Source: Anaerolineales bacterium (GTDB taxonomy: Bacteria; Chloroflexota; Anaerolineae; Anaerolineales; UBA11579). From it: 64,000 nucleotides of DNA. Position 1 is the first letter of the stretch; the number at the start of each line of letters is the position of its first letter. The stretch is from contig JAHBVC010000001.1 in NCBI GenBank assembly GCA_019637755.1, forward strand, positions 62,001 through 126,000, read 5' to 3'. The position numbers and the translations under genes were made by a program. Below are positions 17,168 through 25,049 of the stretch, in pieces. The notes under the pieces were generated by a model. It had not been told where the DNA came from and ran no database searches. It saw only the letters and a list, made by a program, of their open reading frames with translations.

Positions 17168-17524
17168 TTAGAAGATTCCCCAGTCGGCGCCGGCGCCTTC
17201 CTCCATGTAGGTCAGGTCCCACATTTCGGTGCCCATCATGATCGTGGTGTCGCGTTGCAGTGCATCGGCGGCTTTCTTGCGCGTCATTTCCAGCAGGGCG
17301 GGGGCGTAAGGGCAGAAGGGCGTGGTCATGATCATGATCACTTTGCCCTTGTCTTCTTCCAGGGCTACGTTGCGCACCAGGCCCAGCTCCAGCACGTTCA
17401 GGCCGATCTCCGGGTCAACCACCTCACGCAGGGCGGCTTCCACCGCGGGCACCAGATCCGGGTTGGTGCTTTCAATTTCCCAGGTGGCAGTTTTTGCGGG
17501 GTCTTGCGAGGCTACGGGACTCAT
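17168..17524 (-). CDS. MIP18/SufT-like iron-sulfur assembly factor
   Basis: A 118-residue protein of the MIP18 (DUF59) family. The hallmark VVDPEIGLNVLELGLVRNV, the strand GKVIMIMTTPFCPYAP with its conserved cysteine, and the C-terminal MWDLTYMEE are present. Family members help insert or transfer iron-sulfur clusters. The gene begins 16 bases after sufR on the same strand, so both should be made from the SufR-controlled promoter, which supports a role in Fe-S maturation. GGAG lies upstream of ATG 17524. Confidence 0.9.
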   Translation of the reverse strand: MSPVASQDPAKTATWEIESTNPDLVPAVEAALREVVDPEIGLNVLELGLVRNVALEEDKGKVIMIMTTPFCPYAPALLEMTRKKAADALQRDTTIMMGTEMWDLTYMEEGAGADWGIF

Positions 17525-17540
17525 TCAGTGTGGCTCCGTT

Positions 17541-18182
17541 CTAGGGTTTGGCAGCGGGCTTGATCGCCGCCATCGGAATGGTGTAGGTGCAGTGGCTGTC
17601 GCCGCTGAGCAGGCACGAGGTGCGCTGCGGGTCGGCCGAGAGCGCCTTGGCGATCAAGGCCTTATCGATGCTGCATACTTCGCCGTGGTTTTGACCCACA
17701 TAAAAGTAGGGGCAGCTGGTTTCTTTGATGATCAGTTCGTTTTCGTTGCGTTGCACTTGAACGCTGAAGCCTTCTTTGGTGAGCCAGTTCTTGAGCAGCT
17801 TCAGGCGCTCATCCAGGGTCATCGAGGGCAGATCGCTGGCAGCGGCCAAGTCGGCGGCGGCCGAATCGCCCATGCCATCCAGCAGGCGGGCGAACTGCTC
17901 CGCCGGCAGGGTCTCTTTCAGCTCATCCAGTAGGCGGTTGGTGAAGCGAATGGTGCGCCCTGGGAAGTGCTCCATGCCCGCTTCGGTGAGGTAATACACG
18001 CGGCGCGGCCGGCCTACGCCGTGGCGCTCTTCGGCCGAGGCCACCATGCCCTCCGTTTCCAGGCGGGCAATGTGGTGGCGCACCGAGATCGGGCTGATCT
18101 TGACCGCCCGAGCCAACTCATTGATCGTGCTGCGCTGGTGATTGAGCAGAAATTTAAGAACGGCGTTGCGTGTGCTGCCCAT
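17541..18182 (-). CDS. sufR: SufR-like iron-sulfur-sensing repressor
   Basis: The 213-residue regulator has an N-terminal winged helix (STINELARAVKISPISVRHH, then GRPRRVYYLTEAG) and a C-terminal region with spaced cysteines: CPYFYVGQNHGEVC, C near SADPQRTSC and GDSHC. Cyanobacterial SufR uses such cysteines to bind a [4Fe-4S] cluster and to repress suf genes when clusters are plentiful. It is followed by the sufT-like gene. Its promoter carries the same inverted repeat as the suf operon promoter at 20318-20372, so autoregulation and control of sufCBDSU are likely (inference). Confidence 0.9.
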   Translation of the reverse strand: MGSTRNAVLKFLLNHQRSTINELARAVKISPISVRHHIARLETEGMVASAEERHGVGRPRRVYYLTEAGMEHFPGRTIRFTNRLLDELKETLPAEQFARLLDGMGDSAAADLAAASDLPSMTLDERLKLLKNWLTKEGFSVQVQRNENELIIKETSCPYFYVGQNHGEVCSIDKALIAKALSADPQRTSCLLSGDSHCTYTIPMAAIKPAAKP

Positions 18183-18191
18183 GACGTTGGC

Positions 18192-18246
18192 AGTATATCA
18201 CCCGCATTTCGCCCCGTCAATATTTTATAGTTTCCTCATAAATAAT
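18192..18246 (-). promoter_or_regulatory. sufR promoter with inverted-repeat operator
   Basis: On the minus strand TTGACG (18220-18215), 17 bp and TATACT (18197-18192) lie nine bases before the sufR ATG. The operator AATATTT-N14-AAATAAT (18219-18246) overlaps the -35 box. It is 28 bp long, like the copy at the suf operon. Confidence 0.8.
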
Positions 18247-18249
18247 ATG

Positions 18250-18852
18250 CTAGCGCACCATCTCCAAGGCGGAGTAGGCCAGCAATAAGGCCAGCAGCAG
18301 GTTGACCGTGTGGCGTAGTGCGGGGCGGTGCATGTGCTGCCGCACCCAACTGCCGAACAGGGTCCAACTGCTTACCGAGAAGGCCGAGATCAGCGTCAGC
18401 CCGAGCGCGATCAACACCAGGCTGCGGGCTTGGCGCGCCTCGGCCGCGAAGAAGGTTGAGAACAGAGTGAGGGCGAACACCAGAAACTTGGGGTTCAGTA
18501 ATTGCAGGGTGAAGCCGGCCCACAACCCGGCGGGCTGGGTGGCGGCGTTGGGGTGGGCGTCAAATTGGTAGCTGGTTTTGAGGATACTCACTGCCAGGTA
18601 GATTACGTAAGCCGCGCCGGCATAGGTCAGCAAGGCTTCCAGCGCGGGGAAGCGTGCCAGCAGCGTGCGCGCCACCCAGGCGCTCACCAGGCACATCAGG
18701 AAGAAGCTGAGGCAGATGCCCACCAGGAAGGGCAGGGTTTTGCGTAAGCCGTACAGCGTGCCCATTGCCGCGCTGGCAATGTTGTTCGGGCCGGGCGTGC
18801 AGATCGAGATCAGGGCGAAGGCCAGCGCCGGCCCCAGCGTAGCCAGGTTCAT
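18250..18852 (-). CDS. LysE-family transporter
   Basis: A 200-residue membrane protein with six predicted helices. The LysE/RhtB signature is clear: ISICTPGPNNIASAAMG near the N-terminus and LQLLNPKFLVFALTLFS in the middle. Family members export amino acids or related small molecules. Its ATG overlaps the stop of the AraC-type regulator by four bases, so the regulator probably controls it. The 3' end lies next to the sufR operator. Confidence 0.9.
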   Translation of the reverse strand: MNLATLGPALAFALISICTPGPNNIASAAMGTLYGLRKTLPFLVGICLSFFLMCLVSAWVARTLLARFPALEALLTYAGAAYVIYLAVSILKTSYQFDAHPNAATQPAGLWAGFTLQLLNPKFLVFALTLFSTFFAAEARQARSLVLIALGLTLISAFSVSSWTLFGSWVRQHMHRPALRHTVNLLLALLLAYSALEMVR

Positions 18853-19691
18853 GCGCGCACCTGGCGCGCGTAGCGCCCGGGGGTGACGCCGATGGTTTGC
18901 TTGAAGCGCCGCGTGAAGTGGCTTTGGCTGCTGAAGCCGAGCTGGGCGGCAATGGCCGCCAATGGCTCGCCGAGGGCGATGAGGCGCTGGGCCGCGGCGA
19001 TGCGCCGGTTCTCCAGATAGGCGTGTGGCGGCATGCCCACTTGGGCATGGAAGCTGCGTAGAAAGTGAAAGCGGCTGAGCGCTACCAGCTTGGCCAGCTG
19101 ATCCAGCGAGACGGGTTTATCGTAATTGGCGTCGAGGTATTCCACGGCGCGGTCGATCGGCGCCGGGCGCTCCGGGTGGCGCGGCGCCTGGTTGGCAAAG
19201 GCGCGCAGCAGGCTGCCCAGCGTGCTGACGAAGGCGCTCTCGGCGTGCAGGGGATCGTGCGCCGCGCTGGGTGTGCGGTGCAAGCGCCGGAAGGCGGCGG
19301 CCAGGCGTGGATCATCCTGGCGTGGGTGATTGAACAGCGGCAAGCGCGGCCCCAGGCCGGCGCTGGCCGCCACGCGCTGCACCTGAGCAGGGCGCGGGTA
19401 CATGGCGCGGTAGCGGAAGCCGCCGCCCGGCAGCGGTTCGCCGGTGTGGCTGTCGCCCGGGTTGAGGAACACCATGCCGCCGGCCGCGGTGTAGTAGCGC
19501 TGCTGCCCCAGGCGGAACGATTGGCGGCCTTCTTCGATCACGGCGATGACGAAGTAATCATGGCTGTGCAGCGGATAGGCGTGCTGCACAAAGTAGGCGT
19601 GCAGCAGATCGACCCCCAGGCTGGCATGGTGGCCGTACTGTGCCCATTCGCTCGCCGGGCTGGCGTTGTGGTGCGTTGCCGTGGAGTGCAC
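18849..19691 (-). CDS. AraC-family transcriptional regulator
   Basis: The 280-residue protein has a cupin-like ligand domain (residues 25-140: AYPLHSHDYFVIAVIEEGRQ, MVFLNPGDSHTGEP) and a C-terminal pair of helix-turn-helices (LDQLAKLVALSRFHFLRSF and LAAIAAQLGFSSQSHFTRRF). The GTG at 19691 lies six bases after TATACT, so a leaderless start is preferred to the in-frame ATG at 19730. It overlaps the downstream LysE transporter gene by four bases; together they look like an exporter with its regulator. Confidence 0.88.
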   Translation of the reverse strand: MHSTATHHNASPASEWAQYGHHASLGVDLLHAYFVQHAYPLHSHDYFVIAVIEEGRQSFRLGQQRYYTAAGGMVFLNPGDSHTGEPLPGGGFRYRAMYPRPAQVQRVAASAGLGPRLPLFNHPRQDDPRLAAAFRRLHRTPSAAHDPLHAESAFVSTLGSLLRAFANQAPRHPERPAPIDRAVEYLDANYDKPVSLDQLAKLVALSRFHFLRSFHAQVGMPPHAYLENRRIAAAQRLIALGEPLAAIAAQLGFSSQSHFTRRFKQTIGVTPGRYARQVRA

Positions 19692-19697
19692 TGCATC

Positions 19698-19703
19698 AGT
19701 ATA
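19698..19703 (-). promoter_or_regulatory. -10 box for the leaderless araC-type gene
   Basis: TATACT on the minus strand is six bases before the GTG start. The palindrome GAGCCGCC-CGCC-GGGCGGCTC (19705-19725) lies directly upstream and may be an operator or the terminator of the DinB gene. Confidence 0.55.
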
Positions 19704-19743
19704 GAGCCGCCCGGCGGGCGGCTCTATCACAAAATTGCGCTGC

Positions 19744-20217
19744 TTACGCCTTCAGCGTGCACATCGCCTGGCGGATCTCGCCCAGGTGGTAGGCGCTGTG
19801 CACGATCACGCCCAGCACCCCGCCGATGGCGTCTTCGTTCCAATCGGGGTTATTGCGGATCACGTTCTGCATGCGGCCGTAGGCGGCGCGCAGTTGGTTC
19901 TTGTACTCCTGCCATTCTTCGGCGTTCACCTTCTCCACGCGGCGCCAAATGTCGCCCCAGTCGCGCGGGCTGTCGTCGCCCTCGAAGGCATAGCGTTCGA
20001 AGGATTCGATATAGAAGGTGGTGTGCGCCACCTGGGCGGCCAGCGAGGCGCACTTGCCGCCCACCGGGATCGAGGCTTCCTCGGCGCTGATCGTATCCAG
20101 CGTGGCGAACAAGGCATTGTTCTTGTCGAGGTAGATGCCGTGATGCGTTTCAAAGGTTTCTTCCAGGAAGACGTTGAGCAGGTTGCTAAAAGTTTCGGGT
20201 GCGATCGACAGTTTCAT
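19744..20217 (-). CDS. DinB-like four-helix protein
   Basis: A 157-residue protein of the DinB/YfiT-like superfamily. It shows the expected three-helix core and the histidines of the metal site, including QVAHTTFYIESF and VHSAYHLGEIRQAM. Family members include thiol-dependent S-transferases; this one's substrate is unknown. ATG 20217 has a perfect GGAGG box; the longer frame from 20271 lacks one. It sits between the AraC gene and the suf operon without clear relation to either. Confidence 0.85.
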   Translation of the reverse strand: MKLSIAPETFSNLLNVFLEETFETHHGIYLDKNNALFATLDTISAEEASIPVGGKCASLAAQVAHTTFYIESFERYAFEGDDSPRDWGDIWRRVEKVNAEEWQEYKNQLRAAYGRMQNVIRNNPDWNEDAIGGVLGVIVHSAYHLGEIRQAMCTLKA

Positions 20218-20317
20218 GAGAACCTCCTGAGGAGTGGCTAGTGGTTTAGTGCAATGCAGCCCCATTATCAAACCATATTTCTTTAGTGGGGCTGGCTGTC
20301 AAGGTATTCGTCGCGCC

Positions 20318-20372
20318 AATATTTTAGATTTTCCTCATAAATATTGACCCTGTGAAGTGAACCTGCTATAAT
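20318..20372 (+). promoter_or_regulatory. suf operon promoter with SufR-type operator
   Basis: TTGACC (20344-20349), 17 bp and TATAAT (20367-20372) form a near-ideal promoter. A perfect inverted repeat AATATTT-N14-AAATATT (20318-20345) overlaps the -35 box in the same geometry as at sufR. The inner 14 bases also share the segment TTTTCCTCAT. Confidence 0.85.
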
Positions 20373-20447
20373 CCGCCAAAATCAACCTGGTTGAACACTG
20401 CCGCCGGTCTGGCGGCGTTCACATTCATTCTAGGAGAAAAGTGCTGC

Positions 20448-21227
20448 ATGTCTCAACTGGAAATTCGTGATTTGCACGTTAATGTAGCAGGCAATGAGAT
20501 CCTTAAAGGCCTCAGCCTGACGATCGAAAAGGGCAAGGTGCACGCCCTGATGGGCCCCAACGGCAGCGGCAAGAGCACCCTGGCGTACACGCTGATGGGC
20601 CACCCCAACTACGAAGTCACCGCTGGTGAAGTGTGGTTCAAGGGGCAGAACATCCTTGAGCTGGAGCCAGACCAGCGCTCGCATCTGGGCATCTTCCTCG
20701 CCTTCCAGTATCCGGTGGCCATCCCCGGCGTCAGCGTGGCCAACTTCCTGCGCACCGCGCTGAATGCGCACCGCAAGGCCAAGGACCCTGAGGATAAGGG
20801 CATGCCCATCCCCGAGTTCCGCACGCTGATGAAAGAGAAGATGGACCTGCTGAAGATGGATCACAGCTTTGCTGGCCGCTACCTCAACGACGGCTTCTCC
20901 GGCGGTGAGAAGAAGCGCGCCGAGATCCTGCAGATGGCCGCGCTCAACCCGGAGTTTGCTGTGCTCGACGAAACCGACTCAGGCCTGGATATTGACGCGT
21001 TGCGCAATGTGGCCGAGGGCGTGCAGGCGCTGCGCGGGCCGAACTTCGGCGCGCTGGTGATCACGCACTACCAGCGCTTGCTCAACTACATCAACCCGGA
21101 TGTGGTGCACGTGATGTTCAACGGCCGCATTGTGGAAACCGGTGGCCCCGACCTGGCGCTCAAGCTGGAAGCGCAGGGCTACGACTGGGTGCGCGAGAAG
21201 CATGGTGAATCAGTAATCAGTGAATAG
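20448..21227 (+). CDS. sufC: SufC, Fe-S assembly ATPase
   Basis: A 259-residue ABC-type ATPase that powers the SufBCD scaffold. Walker A is GPNGSGKST, the signature is [12 protein letters not shown] and Walker B is [13 protein letters not shown], all typical of SufC. ATG 20448 follows TAGGAGAAAA; the longer frame from 20391 lacks a ribosome site. It is the first gene of sufC-sufB-sufD-orf102-sufS-sufU-Rieske. The transcript starts about 70 bases upstream at the SufR-type promoter. Confidence 0.97.
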   Translation: MSQLEIRDLHVNVAGNEILKGLSLTIEKGKVHALMGPNGSGKSTLAYTLMGHPNYEVTAGEVWFKGQNILELEPDQRSHLGIFLAFQYPVAIPGVSVANFLRTALNAHRKAKDPEDKGMPIPEFRTLMKEKMDLLKMDHSFAGRYLNDGFSGGEKKRAEILQMAALNPEFAVLDETDSGLDIDALRNVAEGVQALRGPNFGALVITHYQRLLNYINPDVVHVMFNGRIVETGGPDLALKLEAQGYDWVREKHGESVISE

Positions 21228-21306
21228 TAAACAGTGAGCAGGTCAGCTGAGTAGTTTAGATTTTTTGCTTTTCGCCGGTTCACTACTCACAGATCACTAT
21301 TCACTC
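21215..21306. repeat. GTGA-rich inverted repeat between sufC and sufB
   Basis: AGTGAATAGT near 21218 and ACTATTCACT near 21294 form the ends of a large imperfect hairpin with further GTGAGCAG-like segments inside. The same repeat family lies between sufD and the next gene, before valS and after gtrA. Confidence 0.7.
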
Positions 21307-21320
21307 CAAACGAGGTAAAC

Positions 21321-22754
21321 ATGACACTCGAAAAACCAATTGAGAAACCCAAAGATGATGCCGAGCTGTTGGCTGGCATTGATGAATACCGCTGGAACTT
21401 TGTAGATGAAGTCAAGCCGGTCTTTCGCACGCGCAAAGGGCTGGACGAAGAGATCGTGCGCCAGATCAGCGCCAAGAAGGAAGAGCCGGAGTGGATGCTC
21501 GATTTTCGCCTGAAGGCGTACAAGCATTTCACCCAGCGCCCGATGCCCACCTGGGGCGGTGATCTCGACAAGCTCAATCTCGACGAGATCTATTTCTACA
21601 GCAAGCCCGCGGAAGCCGAAGGCAAAAACTGGGACGATGTGCCCGAGAATATCAAGAAGACTTTCCAGCGGTTGGGCATCCCCGAAGCCGAGCAGAAGTT
21701 CCTGGCCGGCGTAGGCGCCCAGTACGAATCGGAGATGGTCTATCACAACATCCAGCAGCACCTGGCGGAGCAGGGGGTGCTGTTCAAGAGCATTGAGCAG
21801 GGCCTGAAAGACCACCCGGAGTTGTTCCGCGAGTATTTCGGCACGATCATCCCCATCGAGGACAACAAGTTCTCGGCGCTCAACTCCGCGGTATGGTCGG
21901 GCGGCTCGTTTGTGTATGTGCCCAAGGGCGTCAAGATCGAGATGCCGTTGCAGGCCTACTTCCGCGTCAACCAGGCCGATCAGGGCCAGTTTGAGCGCAC
22001 GCTGATCATCGTGGATGAAGGCGCTGAGGCGCACTATGTGGAAGGTTGCACCGCTCCCGTGTACACCACCGACTCTTTCCATAGTGGTGTGATCGAGATC
22101 ATCGTCAAGAAGAATGCGCGCTTCCGCTACACCACCATCCAGAACTGGTCGAACAACATGTACAACCTGGTGACCCAGCGTGCCTATGTGTATGAGAACG
22201 GCACGATGGAGTGGGTGGATGCCAACCTGGGCAGCAAGCTCACCATGAAGTATCCCTCGTGCTACTTGCTGGGGGAAGGTGCACACGGCGAGATCCTCTC
22301 GATGGCATTTGCCAGCGGCCACCAGCACCAGGATACCGGCGGCAAGGTGATCCACTTTGTGCCCAACACCACCAGCAAGATCACGTCTAAATCGATCAGT
22401 AAGAGCGGCGGGCGTGCCTCGTACCGCGGCTTGCTGAAGGTGCACCCGGGCGCAGAAGGCTCCAAGAGCAACGTCGTGTGTGATGCGTTGCTACTGGATG
22501 ACCAGTCGCGCTCGGACACCTATCCGTATATCGAGATCGACGCTGAGGATGTCACCATCGGGCACGAGGCCTCGGTCTCCAAGGTGGGCGAGGAGCAGCT
22601 CTTTTATCTGATGAGCCGCGGCATGACGGAAGAAGAAGCCGCCACGATGGTGGTGTCTGGCTTCATTGAGCCGTTGGTCAAAGAGTTGCCCATGGAATAT
22701 GCGATTGAAATGAATCGCCTGATTCAGCTGCAAATGGAAGGCTCGATAGGCTAA
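21321..22754 (+). CDS. sufB: SufB, Fe-S scaffold subunit
   Basis: The 477-residue scaffold matches the usual SufB length. Recognisable parts are [19 protein letters not shown] at the N-terminus, the beta-helix core with [20 protein letters not shown], and the C-terminal [17 protein letters not shown]. The cysteine of EGCTAP and the others in the core support cluster assembly. It forms a complex with SufC and SufD. The start at 21321 is preceded by an ACGAGG box. Confidence 0.97.
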   Translation: MTLEKPIEKPKDDAELLAGIDEYRWNFVDEVKPVFRTRKGLDEEIVRQISAKKEEPEWMLDFRLKAYKHFTQRPMPTWGGDLDKLNLDEIYFYSKPAEAEGKNWDDVPENIKKTFQRLGIPEAEQKFLAGVGAQYESEMVYHNIQQHLAEQGVLFKSIEQGLKDHPELFREYFGTIIPIEDNKFSALNSAVWSGGSFVYVPKGVKIEMPLQAYFRVNQADQGQFERTLIIVDEGAEAHYVEGCTAPVYTTDSFHSGVIEIIVKKNARFRYTTIQNWSNNMYNLVTQRAYVYENGTMEWVDANLGSKLTMKYPSCYLLGEGAHGEILSMAFASGHQHQDTGGKVIHFVPNTTSKITSKSISKSGGRASYRGLLKVHPGAEGSKSNVVCDALLLDDQSRSDTYPYIEIDAEDVTIGHEASVSKVGEEQLFYLMSRGMTEEEAATMVVSGFIEPLVKELPMEYAIEMNRLIQLQMEGSIG

Positions 22755-22810
22755 TGCCTGGGCTAGCGCCTTAGGCTAAAAACCTCTCGATGGAATGAGA
22801 AACGCAAGCT

Positions 22811-24592
22811 ATGGCAGATAAAAAGAAAACCAGCCCGCGCCCCAAGAAGGCGGCGGTAAAGAAAAAGACCAAAGTGGCCGCCAAGGCTACTAAACCGGTA
22901 GCCAAGAAGAAGCTGGCTACAAAAGCCACCAAGCCGGTTGCCAAGAAGAAGGCTGCGCCCAAGGCCAAGCCTAAAGCTGTTGTGAAGAAGAAGGCGGCTA
23001 GCAAAGTAACTAAGAAGACTGCGGTTAAGAAGACCGCTGCCAAGAAAACGGTTGCCAAAAAGACGGTTGCTGTCAAGAAGACAGCGGCTAAAGTGGCTGC
23101 CAAGAAAACCGTAGCCAAGGTCAAGCCCAAAGCCGCCGTCAAGAAAGCGGCGCCTAAGGCAACTGCCCCTAAGCAGGCTAAGCCGGCTGCTTCGCAGCCT
23201 GTGGCCGCTGCGCCGGTTGCGCCCGAAGTGATCGGCGCCGGCAAGACGCCGCGCGTGATCACCCGCGGCGGCGCGGCTGCCGTGCAGACCAAGAGCGGCT
23301 TCCCCTTCACCGCCGAGCAGATCCCCAACGGCGTGAAAGAGGCTGCCTTCCTGCACAGCTACCGCGCGAGCGCGTGGAGCCATTTTGAGAACCTGCCGCT
23401 GCCCAGCACCAACGATGAGGCTTGGCGCCGCACGGACATCCGCCAGCTCAAACGCGGCTCCATGAAAATCGTAGACAGCCTGCCGGCCGCCGAGCGTGCC
23501 GCGCTGCCCAGCACGCCTACCCAGCTGCTCAAGCCGCTGGTGGGCGAGGGCCACGGCGGCCAGATCGTCTTTGGCCCCGGCGAGACCACGGTGATGCTGA
23601 GCCAGGAAATAGCTAACCAAGGCGTAGTGTTCACCGACTTTGCCACGGCGGCCGCCAAGCACCCAGAGTTACTCAAGAAGGTGCTCGGCAATGTGGTCAA
23701 GCCAGAAGAGGGCAAGTTCGCCGCTATGGCAGGTGCTTTGGCCGGCCGCGGTGCGCTGCTGTATGTGCCGCGCGGCGTGCAGGTGGAAGAGCCGCTGCAC
23801 TCCCTGCTGTGGGGGCCGGGTGCGGGCATGGCTTACTTCTCTCACATCCTGGTGTGGGTGGAAGATGGCGCTTCGGTCACCTATGTGCACGAGTCGGCTT
23901 CGCCCACCATCAGCGAGCAGAGCATGCACGCTGGCATCGTGGAGCTGCACGTGGGCTCTGGTGCCAACCTGCGCTTCGTCGAGCTGCAATCGTGGGGCGA
24001 GCACATGTGGAACTTTACGCATGAGCGTGCCCGAGTGGAAAAAGATGGCAACCTGGACTGGATTTTTGGCGCCCTGGGCAGCCACCTCACCAAGAATTTC
24101 TCCGAGATTAACCTCGAGGGAGAGGGCAGCCTGGGCCGCATGTCTGGCTTCTACTTCACCGATGGCGATCAGCATCTGGACCATGACACCCAGCAGAACC
24201 ACATGGCGGCGCACACTACCAGCGATCTGCTCTTCAAGGGCGCGCTGGAAGAAAAGAGCCGCTCGGTATGGCAGGGCATGATTTACGTAGCCCCCGGTGC
24301 CCAGCGCACGGATGGCTACCAAGCCAACCGAAACCTGGTGCTGAGCAAGGAAGCCCGCGCCGACAGCATCCCTGGCCTGGAGATCCTGGCCGACGATGTG
24401 CGCTGCACCCACGGCGCCACCGTAGGCAAGATTGACCCGGATGAGTACTTCTATCTGCTCAGCCGTGGCATCCCCCCGGTGGAAGCGCGCCGCTTGATCG
24501 TGAAGGGCTTCTTTGACCCGATCATGGAGCGCATTCCTTTCGAGGGCGTGCGCCAGCGCTTCCAACAAGCCATTGTTCAGAAGATGAAATAG
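22811..24592 (+). CDS. sufD: SufD with an N-terminal histone-H1-like lysine-rich extension
   Basis: The 593-residue protein carries an ordinary SufD from about residue 160 onward: ENLPLPSTNDEAWRRTDI, YVPRGVQVEEPLHSLLW, DGDQHLDHDTQQNHMA and HGATVGKIDPDEYFYLLSRG. Before it lie about 130 residues made almost only of K, A, V, T and P in repeats such as KKTAAKKTVAKKT, like the tail of histone H1. SufD normally begins near the core, so the extension is an addition. It may bind DNA, RNA or acidic surfaces (inference). The frame is open throughout and the core has no obvious alternative ATG; an internal GTG start cannot be excluded. Confidence 0.93.
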   Translation: MADKKKTSPRPKKAAVKKKTKVAAKATKPVAKKKLATKATKPVAKKKAAPKAKPKAVVKKKAASKVTKKTAVKKTAAKKTVAKKTVAVKKTAAKVAAKKTVAKVKPKAAVKKAAPKATAPKQAKPAASQPVAAAPVAPEVIGAGKTPRVITRGGAAAVQTKSGFPFTAEQIPNGVKEAAFLHSYRASAWSHFENLPLPSTNDEAWRRTDIRQLKRGSMKIVDSLPAAERAALPSTPTQLLKPLVGEGHGGQIVFGPGETTVMLSQEIANQGVVFTDFATAAAKHPELLKKVLGNVVKPEEGKFAAMAGALAGRGALLYVPRGVQVEEPLHSLLWGPGAGMAYFSHILVWVEDGASVTYVHESASPTISEQSMHAGIVELHVGSGANLRFVELQSWGEHMWNFTHERARVEKDGNLDWIFGALGSHLTKNFSEINLEGEGSLGRMSGFYFTDGDQHLDHDTQQNHMAAHTTSDLLFKGALEEKSRSVWQGMIYVAPGAQRTDGYQANRNLVLSKEARADSIPGLEILADDVRCTHGATVGKIDPDEYFYLLSRGIPPVEARRLIVKGFFDPIMERIPFEGVRQRFQQAIVQKMK

Positions 24593-24611
24593 GCGTAAGA
24601 TAAGAGATTAG

Positions 24612-24722
24612 ATCAATAGAGTGAATGGTGAGCAGTGAGGAGTGAACAGGAGCATTGAGACTGGAAAGTAGGTGATCAGTCCCTCGGTTTCCTGATTACT
24701 GCTCACTGTTCACCGCTCACTT
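24612..24722. repeat. GTGA-rich inverted repeat between sufD and orf102
   Basis: GTGAGCAGT, GTGAACAG and their complements ACTGCTCAC and CTGTTCAC lie on opposite sides of this 110-base gap, so alternative hairpins can form inside the operon transcript. It is the same family as 21215-21306. Confidence 0.7.
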
Positions 24723-24737
24723 GCTTTCGGAGGTTGA

Positions 24738-25046
24738 ATGGCAGAACTTCGCTTTACAAGCGCCCCTGACCGCGACGACATGTACAAGGTAGGCGACCGC
24801 GTAGAGGTCTATTGTGACCACGAAGACCCCAAAGGCAACCGCGTACGCGGCTGGCTGGAGGGTGTGGTGGTGCAGGTAGACCCCAAGATCGTGGCGGTGC
24901 AGTTCGCCGAGCCGGTGTACTTGACCGACGGCTGGATGGTGCCCGACCACGTGTTGTGGTGTCCGCCCAATTCGCAGCAGATCCGCATGGCGCGCAAGCG
25001 CACGCGCAAACCGCGTGCCACGCGCACCACGCGCAGCAACAAGTAG
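24738..25046 (+). CDS. Small SH3-like protein with basic tail, in the suf operon
   Basis: I do not recognise a named family for this 102-residue protein. Residues 15-70 look like a small beta barrel (YKVGDRVEVYCDHEDPKG, VRGWLEGVVVQVDPKIVAVQ). The last 20 residues are strongly basic (MARKRTRKPRATRTTRSNK). It has a clear GGAGG, and only three bases separate it from sufS, so it should be co-translated with the Fe-S machinery. A nucleic-acid or partner-binding accessory role is possible but not shown. Confidence 0.75.
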   Translation: MAELRFTSAPDRDDMYKVGDRVEVYCDHEDPKGNRVRGWLEGVVVQVDPKIVAVQFAEPVYLTDGWMVPDHVLWCPPNSQQIRMARKRTRKPRATRTTRSNK

Positions 25047-25049
25047 GGG

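Noticed and set aside
22811-23200. A separate histone-like gene in front of sufD
   Set aside because: There is no stop codon between the lysine-rich part and SufD, and no new start with ribosome site at the SufD core.
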